A program made the position numbers and the translations under genes. Of a stretch of DNA of 64,000 bases, positions 27,101 through 39,214 are shown one piece after another. The DNA is taken from positions 5,538,708 through 5,602,707 of the forward strand of contig JARWKL010000007.1 of NCBI GenBank assembly GCA_029961685.1, given 5' to 3'. Each line of letters begins with the position of its first letter. Position 1 is the stretch's first letter. Source of the stretch: Aristolochia californica (taxonomy: Eukaryota > Streptophyta > Magnoliopsida > Piperales > Aristolochiaceae). The notes under the pieces were generated by a model. It made no database searches and was not told where the DNA came from. It worked only from the letters and a program-made list of their open reading frames with translations.

Positions 27101-28676
27101 TTTTTAAAACCTTGTTTTGTTCTTGTTCAAAGCATATGCAGCCACTTATCATACCGTTATTCTTGTGAATGACATAAGACAAACTCTGGTGGCTTCTAAA
27201 GTTACATTATATTAACTCACTTTAACTTGATAAAATTTGGCTTGACAAGTTGTAATTAACTATTCCAAAACATTGTTTTTTTTTTTTGTAAAAGCTGGAA
27301 AGGTGAGTGTGAAGAGGGATTACATCCGACATGATGAACCCCATCCTAGGTCGACAGATTTTGTTTCTAGGGCTGCTATCGAGAGGCACTTGACCCACAA
27401 GGACCACACTTATTCATCTCATGGGCTGGGTTACTTAGATTGTCTGCCTCATGGTGCTTCCCGTAGTGCTGCTCGTAGGTCTTCTCTCTATGCAGAGGAA
27501 AGCTATGACCGACCAGTGGAGCGACCTTCTAGTTACCGTGATAGTCACATCCGTGAATATGGTTCTGTTTCTGGTGTAAGGCGTCCACATTCAGCAATGG
27601 TGGGTGAAGTAATTTTTTTTTTTTTTTTTTTGTAAGTAACATATTTTGAACTTTTGCTTGTTTCATTGACTGATATTATCAAATTGCCTCGTATTAAGGA
27701 TGATCTTCCTTGTCGGTATGGTGAATCTGCTGGTAGACACTCAAGGGCTCGTTATGACTATACACCAAATACTGCAGCTCTACCATATGTTGAAAATGAT
27801 TACTATGCACACGAATCTACAAGGTTCATTCTCCTACTTGTACATCGTTGTCCTCAACTGTTTAATCTAATTTTATATTTACCACTTCAAAAGGGAAAAA
27901 TTTGTTCTAGTTTTACTTTTTTATTATTTTTGAATGCTAAAACTTATCATTTTAGTTACTGCCAGATTTTCAAGGGGGTCACATCTAGGTTATGACAGGG
28001 GGAGTCGGGGTGCTAGAGGACATTCTCATGATTCATATGAAGCTCGCACATCTAGCTTGGGCTACAGTCGAGGTGCCAAAGATATTTGTTTTATTTAATT
28101 TTGTAGTGTCTATTTGCATTGGTGGTTCTTAATCATGTCTATGACTTTATTTATATTCATCCATAAGGATGTGACAGTTTGTATGATGCAAAATTACAAA
28201 AGTGATGCAGACTGTTTTTGTGACATGAATTTGTTCCTGTGCTCAGGTGGCTTGAGCAAGGGTGATGCAGGGGTAGCTTACTCTGGTTATGGAAGGAATT
28301 ATGGATCTCGTGGAGAAGATGTGAGTTTCTTTTTATCTTCTATGATTATTTTTTGTGAGTACTTGCCTCAATTATGCTGGGTTCTGTCACATGAGAAACC
28401 CCATTCTGCATTTGCTAGCTTCATTATTTTTCAAATCATTTCCATGTCATATTCTTTACCATATCTCTTATTAGTTTGTTTTTGTTGTTATGATGGAACA
28501 TTTTTTATTAGGTATTATACAATCTCTCGGGGGGTAACCAATTGTTTTTTTTTCTTTGGTTGTCATTTTTTCTCTTCCCCCTTCAGTTGGACGATGGTTC
28601 CTATTCTTCTCTTTACTCTAGTCATGGTTTGAATGGTGACTACACGAGTGGCCGAGGTTCGGGTTCATATTATTAA
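24112..28676 (+). CDS. Three-RRM nuclear RNA-binding protein (hnRNP R/Q-like), 11 exons
   Basis: Exons: 24112-24301, 24383-24897, 24984-25073, 25181-25420, 26191-26412, 26498-26804, 27295-27599, 27699-27823, 27975-28072, 28247-28320, 28587-28676. They join in frame to 751 residues. The N-terminus (about 64-168) is highly acidic. RRM1 is about 169-240 (EVFVGGLDREAAEEDVKKVF, then NKGFAFLRF). RRM2 is about 250-335 (TLFVGNI, then NRGFAFLDF). RRM3 is about 346-428 (TIFIDGLPSSW, then DFGFITF). RNP1/RNP2 motifs are present in all three. The tail is rich in Arg, Gly, Ser and Tyr. This architecture matches plant hnRNP R/Q-like proteins (Arabidopsis At2g44710/At3g52660, relatives of LIF2), thought to act in nuclear mRNA processing or chromatin-linked RNA binding. 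Start chosen at GATGCCGCC; an in-frame ATG exists 87 bp upstream (24025). Exon 7 could also end 9 nt later. Confidence 0.9.
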
Positions 28677-30687
28677 GGTGTGCGTCACATCTGTTATATG
28701 AAATTAATGCCTTCTGGATAGCCTAGCCTGGCACATATTGTAGAGTTTTCAGAATAGAAGCATGGTTATGCATGTATGGCGATGGATGCTGCTTGTTTAT
28801 CTGGCCAATGTTCTTCACGAGGGTAATCAGAGTTAAGGATCTTTTTGTGGAGCTAGTTAAAATGAAGCCTATCCAAGAGTGAAATGGCTGAAGCAGTTCA
28901 TCTCATTTACTCCACTAGTGCATCAACTTCTGACTTGTTATTGTGCCCCAAGTTGCTGAGAGATATTGAAAGGACAATCGCTGGGCCATTTGATTCAGTT
29001 ATGCTTGAGCAAGGGAAAGAAACTGACGCATGTGTAAAAAAAAATGTATCCTACTTCTTGATGTTTCTACCAATCTGAATAGATGGATGAGTAAAGTTTG
29101 ATTCAGTTTGGTAAGTTTCAATGGTGCTTATGAGCTCCCATTAAGGTTTTGACCATGTTGGCTTCTTCGAAGTTGTCCTTGTATGGCTCTGTCCAGTTGG
29201 ATGCAACCTGTTCAACTTACAAATTACTCTCGCCTGTTTTATCAGGGCATGCAACCTATTCAACTTGCAATTACTCAGCAGCAACGTCCAGTCTTACTGT
29301 GCAATCACATGTTTGCACTAAAATGGGGAGGATATGATTTGGTTTTCAGTTCCTCTAAGCCTGTGCGTAAAATTGAAGTTGGAGGAGTGAGTTGCATCTG
29401 TTCGAGTGAACATTAGTGCTTGTTAAGGAGTGTTTAAGATATGTGGACTTGGACCTGCAACTTTGTTGTTGAGCATTGAGAGAAGATAGGCCGAATAGAA
29501 AATGAGTTGTGGGGATGTCCAGCACGAACTGACTCTTGCTGACTGGAGTTTTTCTTTTATTGCTAAAAAGATTGGTTCTTACCAGTTTATGTGAATAAAA
29601 CATTGATTGGCCATTGAAATCCTAAATAGAAAGGATGTGTTGGAGTCGGGAAGAAGAAAGGCGACTTTGGCAAATCTCTGGATAGCCTCTTCACCAAATT
29701 TAATCGACTCCTTGAGCAAAGCCAGCAAAAGACATTTGGTGGTGCGAAACATGTAAAATGGCTGATATAACCACTAATTATGATCGGATGGTTGAGACAT
29801 AATTTTCTGTATTGGATCAATCAAAAATATTATTTGAATAAACAAAGAACAAAGTAGGTGTATGTTGTTCTAGAAAAGGTAATGGATGAATAAAACGATA
29901 AAAGAATTTTAAGATTTTAAGTTTCACTCAATTATTCGTTTTTGTTTTTAATTACACAAAAATGTAGAAAATCGTATTTGTCAAAGGAAAAGTGATAATT
30001 ATTTACATAAAACTACGAACTAAAAGATGTGCAAAGATGAACTAGTTTGCAAAAAAAAAAAAAAAAATCTATTTATATGCAAAACCTGTCCTCATTCTTT
30101 CTTCCTTTACATGTTCTATATGGAGAAGTTTGACATTTATGAGCCACAAAATTTGTAGTCATTCTTTTATCCACTTGCCCTTGAAATCCTGGTAGTAATA
30201 GTAATGTGCCACTGTATGTTCTCAAGGAAATTTTGGCCGGCCGTGACCCACATAACCAAAATTCTTGGCTACCCCTGCAGACCAAAAGGAGGTCAATTTG
30301 AAGAAATTCTCTCACAAACAAGTGGGATGGGATTTTTTTATAGAGTTGTTAAGGCAGTGGAGGGGCCTGTTATCTGTGCCATCCACGATTAGGATGGTCG
30401 CTTATTGGAGTATTATCTTACGTCAATATCATTTAAGCAACATTATAACTGGGTTTTGACATAATCAAGATCTTGACTGGTGCTGATGCCCAAAGACAAC
30501 AACAACTCCCACTCAGAACATGTAAAGCTTAAAAAGCTTTCGAACCTTTCTTGATTACAAAAGCCAATAATCAATCAACGTCTCGCAACAGATAACACCT
30601 CTAGGAGTACACGAGGGGATCAAAGAATAACGTTGAAGGAAATCAGTTCTAAAATCCTTGATCAACATCGACAAAACCATCCCAGCT
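28677..30687. other. Region between the convergent RRM and SnRK2 genes
   Basis: It begins with the RRM gene 3' UTR and ends at the SnRK2 stop. Short open frames at 28884-29078 and 29149-29416 show no family resemblance and lie where UTR is expected. A partial copy of the small MITE is at 29733-29820. Nothing else is recognised. Confidence 0.45.
29733..29820. mobile_element. Small MITE-like element, diverged partial copy B
   Basis: It shares GTGCGAAACATG, TGATCGGATGGTTGAG and the terminal TTCTGTATTGGATCA with the element at 4604-4762. The left inverted repeat is largely lost. Two copies 25 kb apart show it is a dispersed family. Confidence 0.45.
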
Positions 30688-33430
30688 TCATAGAGCACAT
30701 ACAAAATCTCCACTGATATCAATGTCATCACAATCAGCATCAGTATCCATGTCATCCAAGTCAAGACTCCCGCCCCTCAACAAGTGCCCACCGACAACCT
30801 TTGGAATCTCAGCTGGTTTTTGAGCCTCTTGTATTATAGCCATTAGTTCTTCAATATTCTGTGAAGGAGTGTCAATGTCATTGTTTTGAGAGTTCGGATC
30901 ATTTCCTTCCATGAATTCCACCGGCAAGTTTTTCAAGAACCATGGGTGGTTCTTTATTTCAGGGATTGTTATCCTCTGCAGAAAAATCAAACAGATTATC
31001 TGAAGCGCAGAATGTTCATATGGGAACTAAAATGTGGACAAATGAATACTCTGGAGCATCTCACTAAAGCAAACAGGATGCAAGGTGAAAGTCACTAGTT
31101 ACCATGGCCAAAAGGAAAAGCAATGAGCCTATCCTCGGCCAATCTGTTAGTTGAATGTGGAGATCTTGTTTAGGAATCTAAAGAGCAAGCACACTACAGG
31201 AATCCAGGTTCTTCACTCAAAATAAAAACATAAGCTGCTCCGCATGATTTTTTTTTTACCTTTTCTGGGTTAGCCACAAATATCCGCGATAAAAGATGTT
31301 TGCAGTCCATTGAGACTCTCACATAGTCTGGTATAGAGTACTGGACACTAAGTATTCTCTGCCAAAATCACACAGTTATTAGCAGTTTAGTTTATGAAGG
31401 GCAAATATGGTTTAAAGCTATATTCACAACTAAGTTACATACAAAAAAAAAAAAAAAAACAGAAAGGATATACTTACACCAATAGTCTTTCTGAAGTTCC
31501 GAGGATCTTCTGGGTCTTCAAAAGGATAAGCCCCAACGAGCATTACATACAAAGTAACTCCACAAGACCAAACATCCGCAATCTACATTTTCAGGAATTG
31601 AGATTAATAGCTCAAGCCTTTCAAGTTGCATTCTCTAATAGATTGTAAAGAAGAGGAATATCACCTTTCCATCATACTCCTTGCGAGATAAGACCTCTGG
31701 AGCAATATAAGCCGGTGTCCCCACAGTGGACTTGGGTTGTGAATGCAACACTGAAGACTATGAAAGCCAGCATATTCAATTATTGGATACTTCATTGAAA
31801 AGAGATACAAGTGAAGCAATCACCTTTGAATATCCAAAATCACAGATTTTGAGACGGGGGGCTGCACTTCCATCTAAGAGTGTGTTTTCAAGCTTCAGGT
31901 CCCGATGGCAGATTTGCTGAGAAGAAAGATCAAAGTTAAAACAGAACAACAGATTGCAGATTTCATCCTAATTCACAGTTCAATTAGGTGAAAGAGATAA
32001 AGTACCATGGAGTGACAATAGCTGACACCAGAAATTAGTTGTTGGAAGAAAAACCTTGCCTGTTTTGAAAGTTAAAAGCAAAAGAGTTCAGATGTCTTAT
32101 GGGTATAAATTTGATTAAAGCAAGAAATGACTTCTAGCTAAATACTACAAATTAATCCGGGAAGCTCAAATTTGTATACCTCATCCTCACTAAATCGTCC
32201 GGCATTACATATTCTTTCAAAAAGCTCACCACCTGCTGCATATTCCATGACAATGGCTAGATGGGTTGGAGTTAACAAGACCTGAGAAGCGAAAGCCACA
32301 TTAAAATGTTGAGAAACACAAACCATAAAAGCTAATCACAGCCAGCTAGATAAAAGAAAAGAAGTTTCAATTCATACTCCATCTCCAGATTGGATACAAC
32401 GGAATTGAAGCTGAATTTCTATTTTTGATTAGTATATTTTTATGTGGATGTTAATATCTAAATAAATTTGATCCATTCTTTCTAAAAGAAACTGAGATTT
32501 TGTTTTCTGTTTTTCTCCTTTCCTGTACAGAGCTTTTTTTAACACTGATAGCCCAACCAACTAAAGGCTCCAACTAGATCAATAGTGGAAGGTCTCAGAG
32601 AATCGATCTCCTTGCATATATGGTCTCAATTCAATGCGTTTTACAGGTTCATCTTCCTCTGCATGATATGGACTTCGGCTCCTATTAAAGGAGATTTATT
32701 TATAGCAGTAGACCCAATGGATGGCAACCAATTGCAGAGGTGGTAGGAGAAAAAATAAAGAAAAGAAAAGAAAAGAAGATGGAGATAAGCTACAGGCACC
32801 CCACAAGAATATTACTTTCCTGAAAACATAAAAAACTATCTTTCTTCCATATTCAATAAAACTGTCGTAGACCGCCACTCATTTCACAAAGAGAGCTGCT
32901 GATACATTCCATGATGAATCATAACCATTCCAAAGTAATAATTAAATAAAAGAACAACAACCTCTTTGAATCTAGACATCGCCGCTCCTCCAAATTAAAC
33001 CTATTTGACATAACAGAAAGAAAAAGCTGAATATAATTAAAGCAAACTACAAAACAAGCCTTACCTCTCTGAATCTAATTATATTGGGATGTTTCAACGA
33101 CCGATGGTTCATAATCTCCCTCAGCACATGCTCGTCTATCTGCTGCAAGCAATACACATATTTACTATGCGGGAAAAGTAAGAGAAACAGGCTCAAAGAG
33201 AAGAAATCCCGCAAAGACAAAAAACCAGATGCAGCAAAGCTCGACCTCGAAGCAAACCGAAACAAATCCAAAAAAATCAAAATGAGAAAAGCGAAACAGA
33301 CTTATCTAACCTTCTGTCCTCTCTCTATATACTTCACAGCTAAAAGTTCTTTAGTCCATTTATCCCTAACAAGCTTGGCAACCCCAAAATTCCCCGACCC
33401 AATTTCTTTCAAATGCTCATAACACTCCAT
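30688..33430 (-). CDS. SnRK2: SnRK2-type Ser/Thr protein kinase (subclass II, SnRK2.7/2.8-like)
   Basis: Nine exons join in frame to 342 residues: 33430-33311, 33139-33065, 32281-32180, 32059-32006, 31916-31824, 31757-31665, 31582-31478, 31358-31260, 30975-30688. The kinase has the Gly-rich loop [11 protein letters not shown] (about 10-20), catalytic Lys33 in [16 protein letters not shown] with Asp123, DFGYSK with Asp143, and the activation segment [17 protein letters not shown], whose Ser154 corresponds to the phosphorylated OST1 Ser175. The C-terminus is short and acidic, ending [13 protein letters not shown]. SnRK2 kinases act in cytosol and nucleus in osmotic-stress and ABA signalling. 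The nine-exon structure and similarity to SnRK2.7/2.8 suggest subclass II, weakly ABA-responsive; this is inferred from memory. The acceptor of exon 2 is CAGCAG, so one extra Gln could be included. An ABRE-like G-box lies about 290 bp upstream of the ATG. Confidence 0.93.
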
Positions 33431-33718
33431 CTCTCTCTCACGCTCTCAGCCCCCCCTTATCTCACTCCTTTTCAACCTTTTCAACCTTTCAACCATTCAA
33501 CCAGCTGCACGATACGGCAACCCTTCACAAGCTTCTTTCGTCCATGGCTTCAACAGAACAAATTAAATGAGATTGCAATTCAGGATTGCAGAAAGGACAG
33601 CTCGGAAAGCTATATAGGAAGACGAAGGCGAGAGACACAGTCTTCCTGGATGCACATGAAGCAGCGTTCACTCCAGTGACATCACGCATGTAAATCGCGT
33701 TCGGAACGAGAACCAGTG

Positions 33719-33858
33719 GACACGTGGCGAGGTTTAAGCGGGTGGGAGACGCGACCGAGCGCCAATTTTTGTCAGGCTTTCGCCAATTTGTGCACACAAG
33801 GCAAGATGCAAAGAATTTTTTCTTCTGGGGAAAGGCAACGGCGGAGGAGTTTACGTGG
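33719..33858 (-). promoter_or_regulatory. ABRE-like G-box and second ACGTGG core upstream of SnRK2
   Basis: GACACGTGGC at 33719-33728 contains a full G-box (CACGTG) in the ABRE context recognised by ABF/AREB bZIP factors. A second ACGTGG core is at 33853-33858. They lie about 290 and 425 bp upstream of the kinase start, between it and the hAT element. This is compatible with ABA or stress control of transcription. Binding is not shown. Confidence 0.55.
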
Positions 33859-34867
33859 ACGACAGTACTGTTAAGTTCGTCAAGGATCACGCCATTATTT
33901 TTGCGGACCAGGGTGACGTATGGGGCCGGGTTTCGACGCATTGAAATTTGGACTGGGATGAGACAAATTGGGTTTTTCCAAAATGGGCCTTGCCTCTTCG
34001 ATAGCTTTGAAGGGAATCATAAGTTGGCCAATGGCGGTTCGTAGGGGTGACTTCGAACTGAGGCGGTTCGAGTTCGGCTCAGTGGCTTGGTTTGATTCGT
34101 CCTCCATTGAACTCGAGCCGAGCTTGAGTTCCAAAATTGGCTCGTTTAAATTAACGAGCCGAACTCGACCACAGCCAGGTTCGGCTCATCGGCTCACGAG
34201 CGACGATTTGGGAATGGGGGGATTTGGAAAAATTTTCGGGAGGCTATCTTGGGTCCGGAAGAGAGTAGCATCACGAGACTCTCTTCCATTTCGTCTATGC
34301 GATTCCCATGCTTCTCTGCCATTGCCATGTCCCTCAGCGGAGATTCATGGGAAATGGGAGATTTTGGTCTTCATATCCTTCGTTCTCCCTCATCCTTTTC
34401 AATTCCTCACTCTCTGTCTCAGACTTCGATTTCTTCGTCTACAATTTCTCCCTTTGCGATTTTTTCCTCTTTTATCTTCTTCCTCTTCGATTTCTTCATC
34501 TGAAGTTCTTCCTCGCCGACAAGACGAAAGCGACGGTCCAACGAAAGGAGGTAAACTTTTTATTTAATCTTCTATTTTTTTTGGTCGCCGACCTAACCCT
34601 ACGAAATCTCTAACTCTCACTTCATTTAAGCAGTACTCCATTCTTGGAAAGGCTTTTGGAGATATCCAAACGACGAACACTCTGTTTCTGTAAGTAAAAT
34701 GTTCTGTATTAGAATGCAGTTATGCCTAAGCAAACATAACGATCTGTTTTTTTTTTTTTTTTCCAGATATTTGCATCTGACAGTTTTCTTGAACTTACAG
34801 AGTACACTTGGAAAGAAATCCTTGAAGAAACTGTCGGTATAAATTTTATTTCATGATTTTCAGTGTT

Positions 34868-35432
34868 GATAATATATTCTGTTTAATAATACTCAATTTT
34901 AGTTAATGGAATCAGGAGCTTTCTTAATTGCATCCAACTTCTCTTTATTGTAAAAAAAAATAAAAAATGTTAGTTTTTGTCTTCTTTCTTAATTCTCATT
35001 GAACTTATATCTGTTGTTGTTCTAAAATGTTATCTGGTTTGGTGTATTAGCAAAATCGATTTGATAGTTCATTATCTATCTTTTGGAAATTGAGACCTTC
35101 TTGTGTGTGCACCTTTGATGTCTTACATTTACTCATTGTATGATATATGATAACATATTCTGTTCAATAATAATCTATTATAGTTAATGGAATCAGGAAC
35201 TTTCTTAATTGCATCCAACTTCTCTTTATTGTAAAAATAAATAAAAAAATGTTAGTTTTTGTCTTCTTTCTTAACTCTCATTGAACTTATATCTACTGCT
35301 GTTCTAAAATGTTATCTGACTTGGTGTATTAGCAAATGCGATTTGATAGTTCCTTTTTTGTCTTTTGGAAATTAAGACCTTCTTGTGTGTCAACCTTTGA
35401 TGTCTTAAATTCACTCATTGGATTATATATGA
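34868..35432. repeat. Tandem duplication of about 281 bp inside the hAT element
   Basis: The segment starting GATAATATATTCTGTT at 34868 is repeated from 35149 with roughly 90 percent identity. Both copies contain TTAATGGAATCAGGA, TTGCATCCAACTTCTC and GGTGTATTAGCAAA. It lies in the noncoding leader or intron of the transposon. Confidence 0.8.
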
Positions 35433-35807
35433 TGCCTAAACCTTGTCAAATGTTCATAGGTTTCTCCAAGGTCCTCACACAGATCAAGGAACTGTTCAGA
35501 AAATAAGAGATACTATAAGAGAAATGTTCTGTATTATCCAGTGTGGTTCGACCACTCTGCACATGACCTATAACTTTCTGTAAATCATTAATTTCTTGGT
35601 ATTGAGGTTGAATTTCATCAGAATATTAGAAGAATAGTGAAAGAGCAAACTTGTCAGTGTTTTTTTCTCTAGCAAACTTGGTCCTAAGGTGTTTCTTGCT
35701 CCCTGCCTAAAGCATTGTCCTTTCAGTAAGGGTATCCTTACTGCCAATGCATGTTCCATATCAAGCAATATAAGGGATGATATCAATTCCGAAGCACTTT
35801 TATTTGA

Positions 35808-35846
35808 GGGAGAGAGAGAGAGAGAGAGAGTGTGTGTGTTGGTGTG
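35808..35846. repeat. (GA)n(TG)n compound microsatellite
   Basis: About 12 GA units run into five or so TG units within the noncoding 5' part of the hAT element. Likely length-polymorphic. Confidence 0.8.
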
Positions 35847-36354
35847 CTTATTTCCTTTTCTTAGAAGTTTTTAAATTTATATATAAAAAAAAGGAACGGT
35901 ATATTGGACTGGAAACTATTGGGTGCAGGGTTACTAGCTCGAAGAGACCTTGCTGCATTGAAAGACAAGGGTCGTTCCCGATTGTCACAACGTCATGTAC
36001 CTTCCTCTAGGAATAGACAAGTTTGATAAAATAAGATTAGGCCTAAATTTTATAAGAATGTTAAAGGTCAGGTGTATTTGGGTAATTTTATTTTAGGATA
36101 TTGTGTTCTAAAGTTATAGTCAATGTAGAAACCTCCCTAAGGAGGTACATATAAGTTCCTACTTCAGCACTTTTGAATCTTTTGATAATCTTGCTTTGTC
36201 TTTTCCTATCAATGTCATTAAAGTGTTCCCCTTAGAATTGTTAATCTTTGTAGGCATTGTTCTCCTTAAATTATGTGTAGGATCTTTGTTGTTTGTATTT
36301 TTTTCTTTTATTTATGTTTTTAATTTATAATTTTATTTTTTTGTAGAAGTAAGA

Positions 36355-38436
36355 ATGTCAACACATCCTCAATTGACATCAATAATTAACACTAGTTCTA
36401 GTGTGGCCATAAATAGTGACTCAACTCCACCAGAGTCACTATCCTTTGTCATAGAAGTGGGCCCAGATGAAATTACCATAAATGAGGATGAAGGTGACTT
36501 TACCCATACTTCAAAAAGACAAAAAAAGTCTCATGTGTGGTTGGAATTCAAAGAAGTTTCACTTAATGGTACAAAAAAGGCTCAATGTGTTCATTGTAAA
36601 ATCAATTTGAGTGTTATTAGTAGTAGAGTGACCACACATATGAGTCGACATTTGAAATGTTGCCCTAGTAGAAAAGTGGCAATGAGAAAACAAAAAACCT
36701 TAAACTTTCAACTAGTGGGAGTGGGGTCTATTGTTAATCAGAGTCCATCTGGACTTCCTTTTATGGATTTTGGAGAAAAATATGATCAAGCTAAAATGAG
36801 TATACTCATTGTTCATTGGATTCTTATGCATGAACATTTATTCATGATAGTAGAAGATAAGGGATTTAATTTTGTAATGAAGATGGCAAATATAAATTAT
36901 GAGAAAATATCCCGTAAGACAATTAAGAAGAAGTGTATGGAGGTGAATGGCGGAGAAAAAGAAATTGAATTTTTTTTTATGAGATTAACAAGATTAGTCT
37001 TACCACGGATCTTGGGAAGTCCCAAAATCAAAAGATTGAATAAGTGGTTAGTATTGGGCATTTTATTGACAGTAATTGGAAGCTACAACAACGAGTCTTG
37101 AGTTTTGTGCATGTTCTTCCTCCTCGTCGTGGCGTTGATATAACATATGCTATTTACATGTGTTTGAAAGAGTGGGAGATCGAAAATAAAGTTTTTAGTA
37201 TTTCAGTTGATAATGCTGTATATAATGATGTTTGTATGAGAGTTTTGAAAGAAGATTTTTTAAGGAAATTATTTTTGGTTTGTGGTGGAAAGTTGTTTCA
37301 TGTGCATTGTTGTGCTCATATTTTGAACTTATTAGTCCAAGATGGTCTTGTTCAAATTAAATATATCATTGATAATGTGCGTGAGAGTGTCAAATTCATA
37401 AATTTGTCTGAGGCTAGACTTCACACTTTTTTCTGGAATTGTACAACAACTAGAACTTGGTGAAAAGAGGTTGGTTATTGATTGTCCAACTCGTTGGAAC
37501 TCCACTTATGACATGTTGTCTTCTGCATTAAAATTCAAAGATGCATTCTCTAGATTTAAAGTTAGAGAACCAGCTTATGATTGTTTGCCAAGTTTTGATG
37601 AATAAGAAAAGGTTGACATGGTGTGTGAGATTCTAGAAGTTTTTAATGCAGTTACTAATATAATTTATGGGAGTGACTACCCTACTTCTAATTTGTACCT
37701 TAGTGAGGTATATAAGGTAAAAGAAGTTATGAATTTTCATTCTACAAATAAAAATGTTTTCATTAGGACAATAGTTAGTAGAATGAAAGAGAAATTTGAG
37801 AAGTACTCGGGTGAATGCAATTTATTGATGGTTGTTGCTTCACTTTTGGATCCAAGGGTCAAATTAAAGTTGATCGAAATGTGTTTTCCAAAGATATATT
37901 CTAAGGAGGAAGTTATAATGAATATAAATTTAGTTCGACGCACCTTATATGAGATCTACGATGAATATGTATCTTTATATAATGTGGATATTAGAAATGA
38001 AGAAATTGCTTCAAGTACTAGCTTTATGGGTGTTTCCACAAGTCGTAGGCCTTCATCAAGTTCAGGTTGGTGAAAGTTAATGAATTATGTGAAACAAGTG
38101 GATGTAGTTAATTCACCAAGGTCAAAATTGGAAATTTATCTTGACGAAGGTGTATATAGTTGTGAGGGAACTTCACAATATTATTTTGATGTTTTAGAAT
38201 GGTGGAAAGTGAATCATATGAAATTTTGGGTATTATCTAAGATGGCAGCAGACATCCTTGTAATTCCCATATCTATAGTAGCTTCAGAGTCTACATTTAG
38301 TACTGGTGGTAGAGTAATAGACGCATATCGTTCTTCCTTGGCACCAAGTATAGTACAAGCTTTGATTTGTGGCAGTGACTGGGTTCGGACTCTTCACGGT
38401 GTAAAGAAAAATCAAAAGGTGAATTTATTTGATTAA
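36355..38436 (+). pseudogene. Broken hAT transposase (BED zinc finger, RICESLEEPER-like)
   Basis: The frame opens at ATG 36355. A BED zinc finger follows (VWLEFKEVSLNGTKKAQCVHC, then THMSRHLKCC; about residues 60-105), then hAT core blocks (GHFIDSNWKLQQRVLSF; FSISVDNAVYNDV; FHVHCCAHILNLLVQDGL) and the C-terminal dimerisation region (ASESTFSTGGRVIDAYRSSL, near 38280-38340). A TAA replaces the Tyr codon in the expected KIEYMV segment near 37040. Further frame changes occur near 37430-37450 (after EARLHTF), near 37605 (in-frame TAA) and at 38071 (TGA before the last block). The host-domesticated RICESLEEPER proteins have this domain order, but the lesions and intact-looking terminal repeats mark this as a dead transposon gene, not a domesticated one. 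Confidence 0.8.
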
Positions 38437-38892
38437 TTATTTATTATGATATTTTTTAGTATATTTTTTATTTTTATTTATTAAAATTTTGTTTTATGAT
38501 TACAACCTGAAAAAAAAAAGTGTAGAGATAATACTACCAACTACATGATTTTTCATGTTTTTCTCATTATGGTAATTTTAATATTTTTAACGACATTAAG
38601 AAAGTAGTAGTGGAAGAGTATTTTTTTATCTGACAATAACTAATTTTATTTTTTTGTTTTTGTCATAAGTGGAGATTTTGCTAGCATGAAGAGAAACAAC
38701 TATAGTTTGTAAATTTATAATGGATTTATAGTTTTTATTTGGGTGATCGTAAATTGATAGTGATATTTCATTTAATTTTGTTGTTTTGATTATTGTATGG
38801 AGTTTATTCATAATGTTATACAGTGTATGGAGTATTTAGACTATTTTATAGAGTGTATGGAGTGTATAAACAATTTCATGGAGTGTTTATGG

Positions 38893-39069
38893 AGGTATTA
38901 TGTATATAGATTATACGTAATTTTAAGTAAATATCATACCGAATTTTATACAGGTATTATATATATAGATTATGCTCAATTTTAAGTAGAGGTCGTTCCC
39001 AATCTTATATATGTATTATATATATAGGTTATACTTAATTTTATGTATACTTTATACCTAATTTTATAT
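38893..39069. repeat. Three 59-bp tandem repeats near the right end of the hAT element
   Basis: Units start AGGTATTAT at 38893 and 38952, and ATGTATTAT at 39011, exactly 59 bp apart. Each runs through TATATAGATTAT and AATTTTAAGTA-like words and ends near TTTTATAC. Subterminal repeats are typical places for transposase binding in hAT elements. A preceding GTGTATGGAGT motif repeats irregularly at 38820-38880. Confidence 0.75.
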
Positions 39070-39214
39070 TCAATTTATTTGATATATATTTTTTAAGAAA
39101 TTTTAAATATATTTTGAGACTCAAGCTCCGGCTAAAATTTTTGGGTTTGAGCGAAGTTCGGCTCAATATAAGCATGTTCGGGCTACTCGGCTCGATACCA
39201 CCCGTAGCGGTCGG

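Larger units (their letters stand above)
34034..39214 (+). mobile_element. hAT-superfamily DNA transposon, nearly full length, inactive
   Basis: The element proper is 34042-39206 (5.2 kb). Its ends TAGGGGTGAC and, as reverse complement of the right end, TACGGGTGGT resemble plant hAT termini. The flanking octamers GCGGTTCG (34034-34041) and GCGGTCGG (39207-39214) agree at six of eight positions, as expected for an ageing 8-bp target duplication. GC-rich subterminal palindromes (GAACTCGAGCCGAGC and related, about 34060-34200) mirror sequence at about 39120-39200. A BED-finger transposase frame (36355-38436) lies in the middle, broken. It sits about 610 bp upstream of the SnRK2 start. Confidence 0.8.

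Noticed and set aside
36355..38436. A domesticated RICESLEEPER-type host gene
   Set aside because: The frame has several stops and shifts and lies between recognisable hAT ends with an 8-bp-like duplication, so it is a dead transposon.
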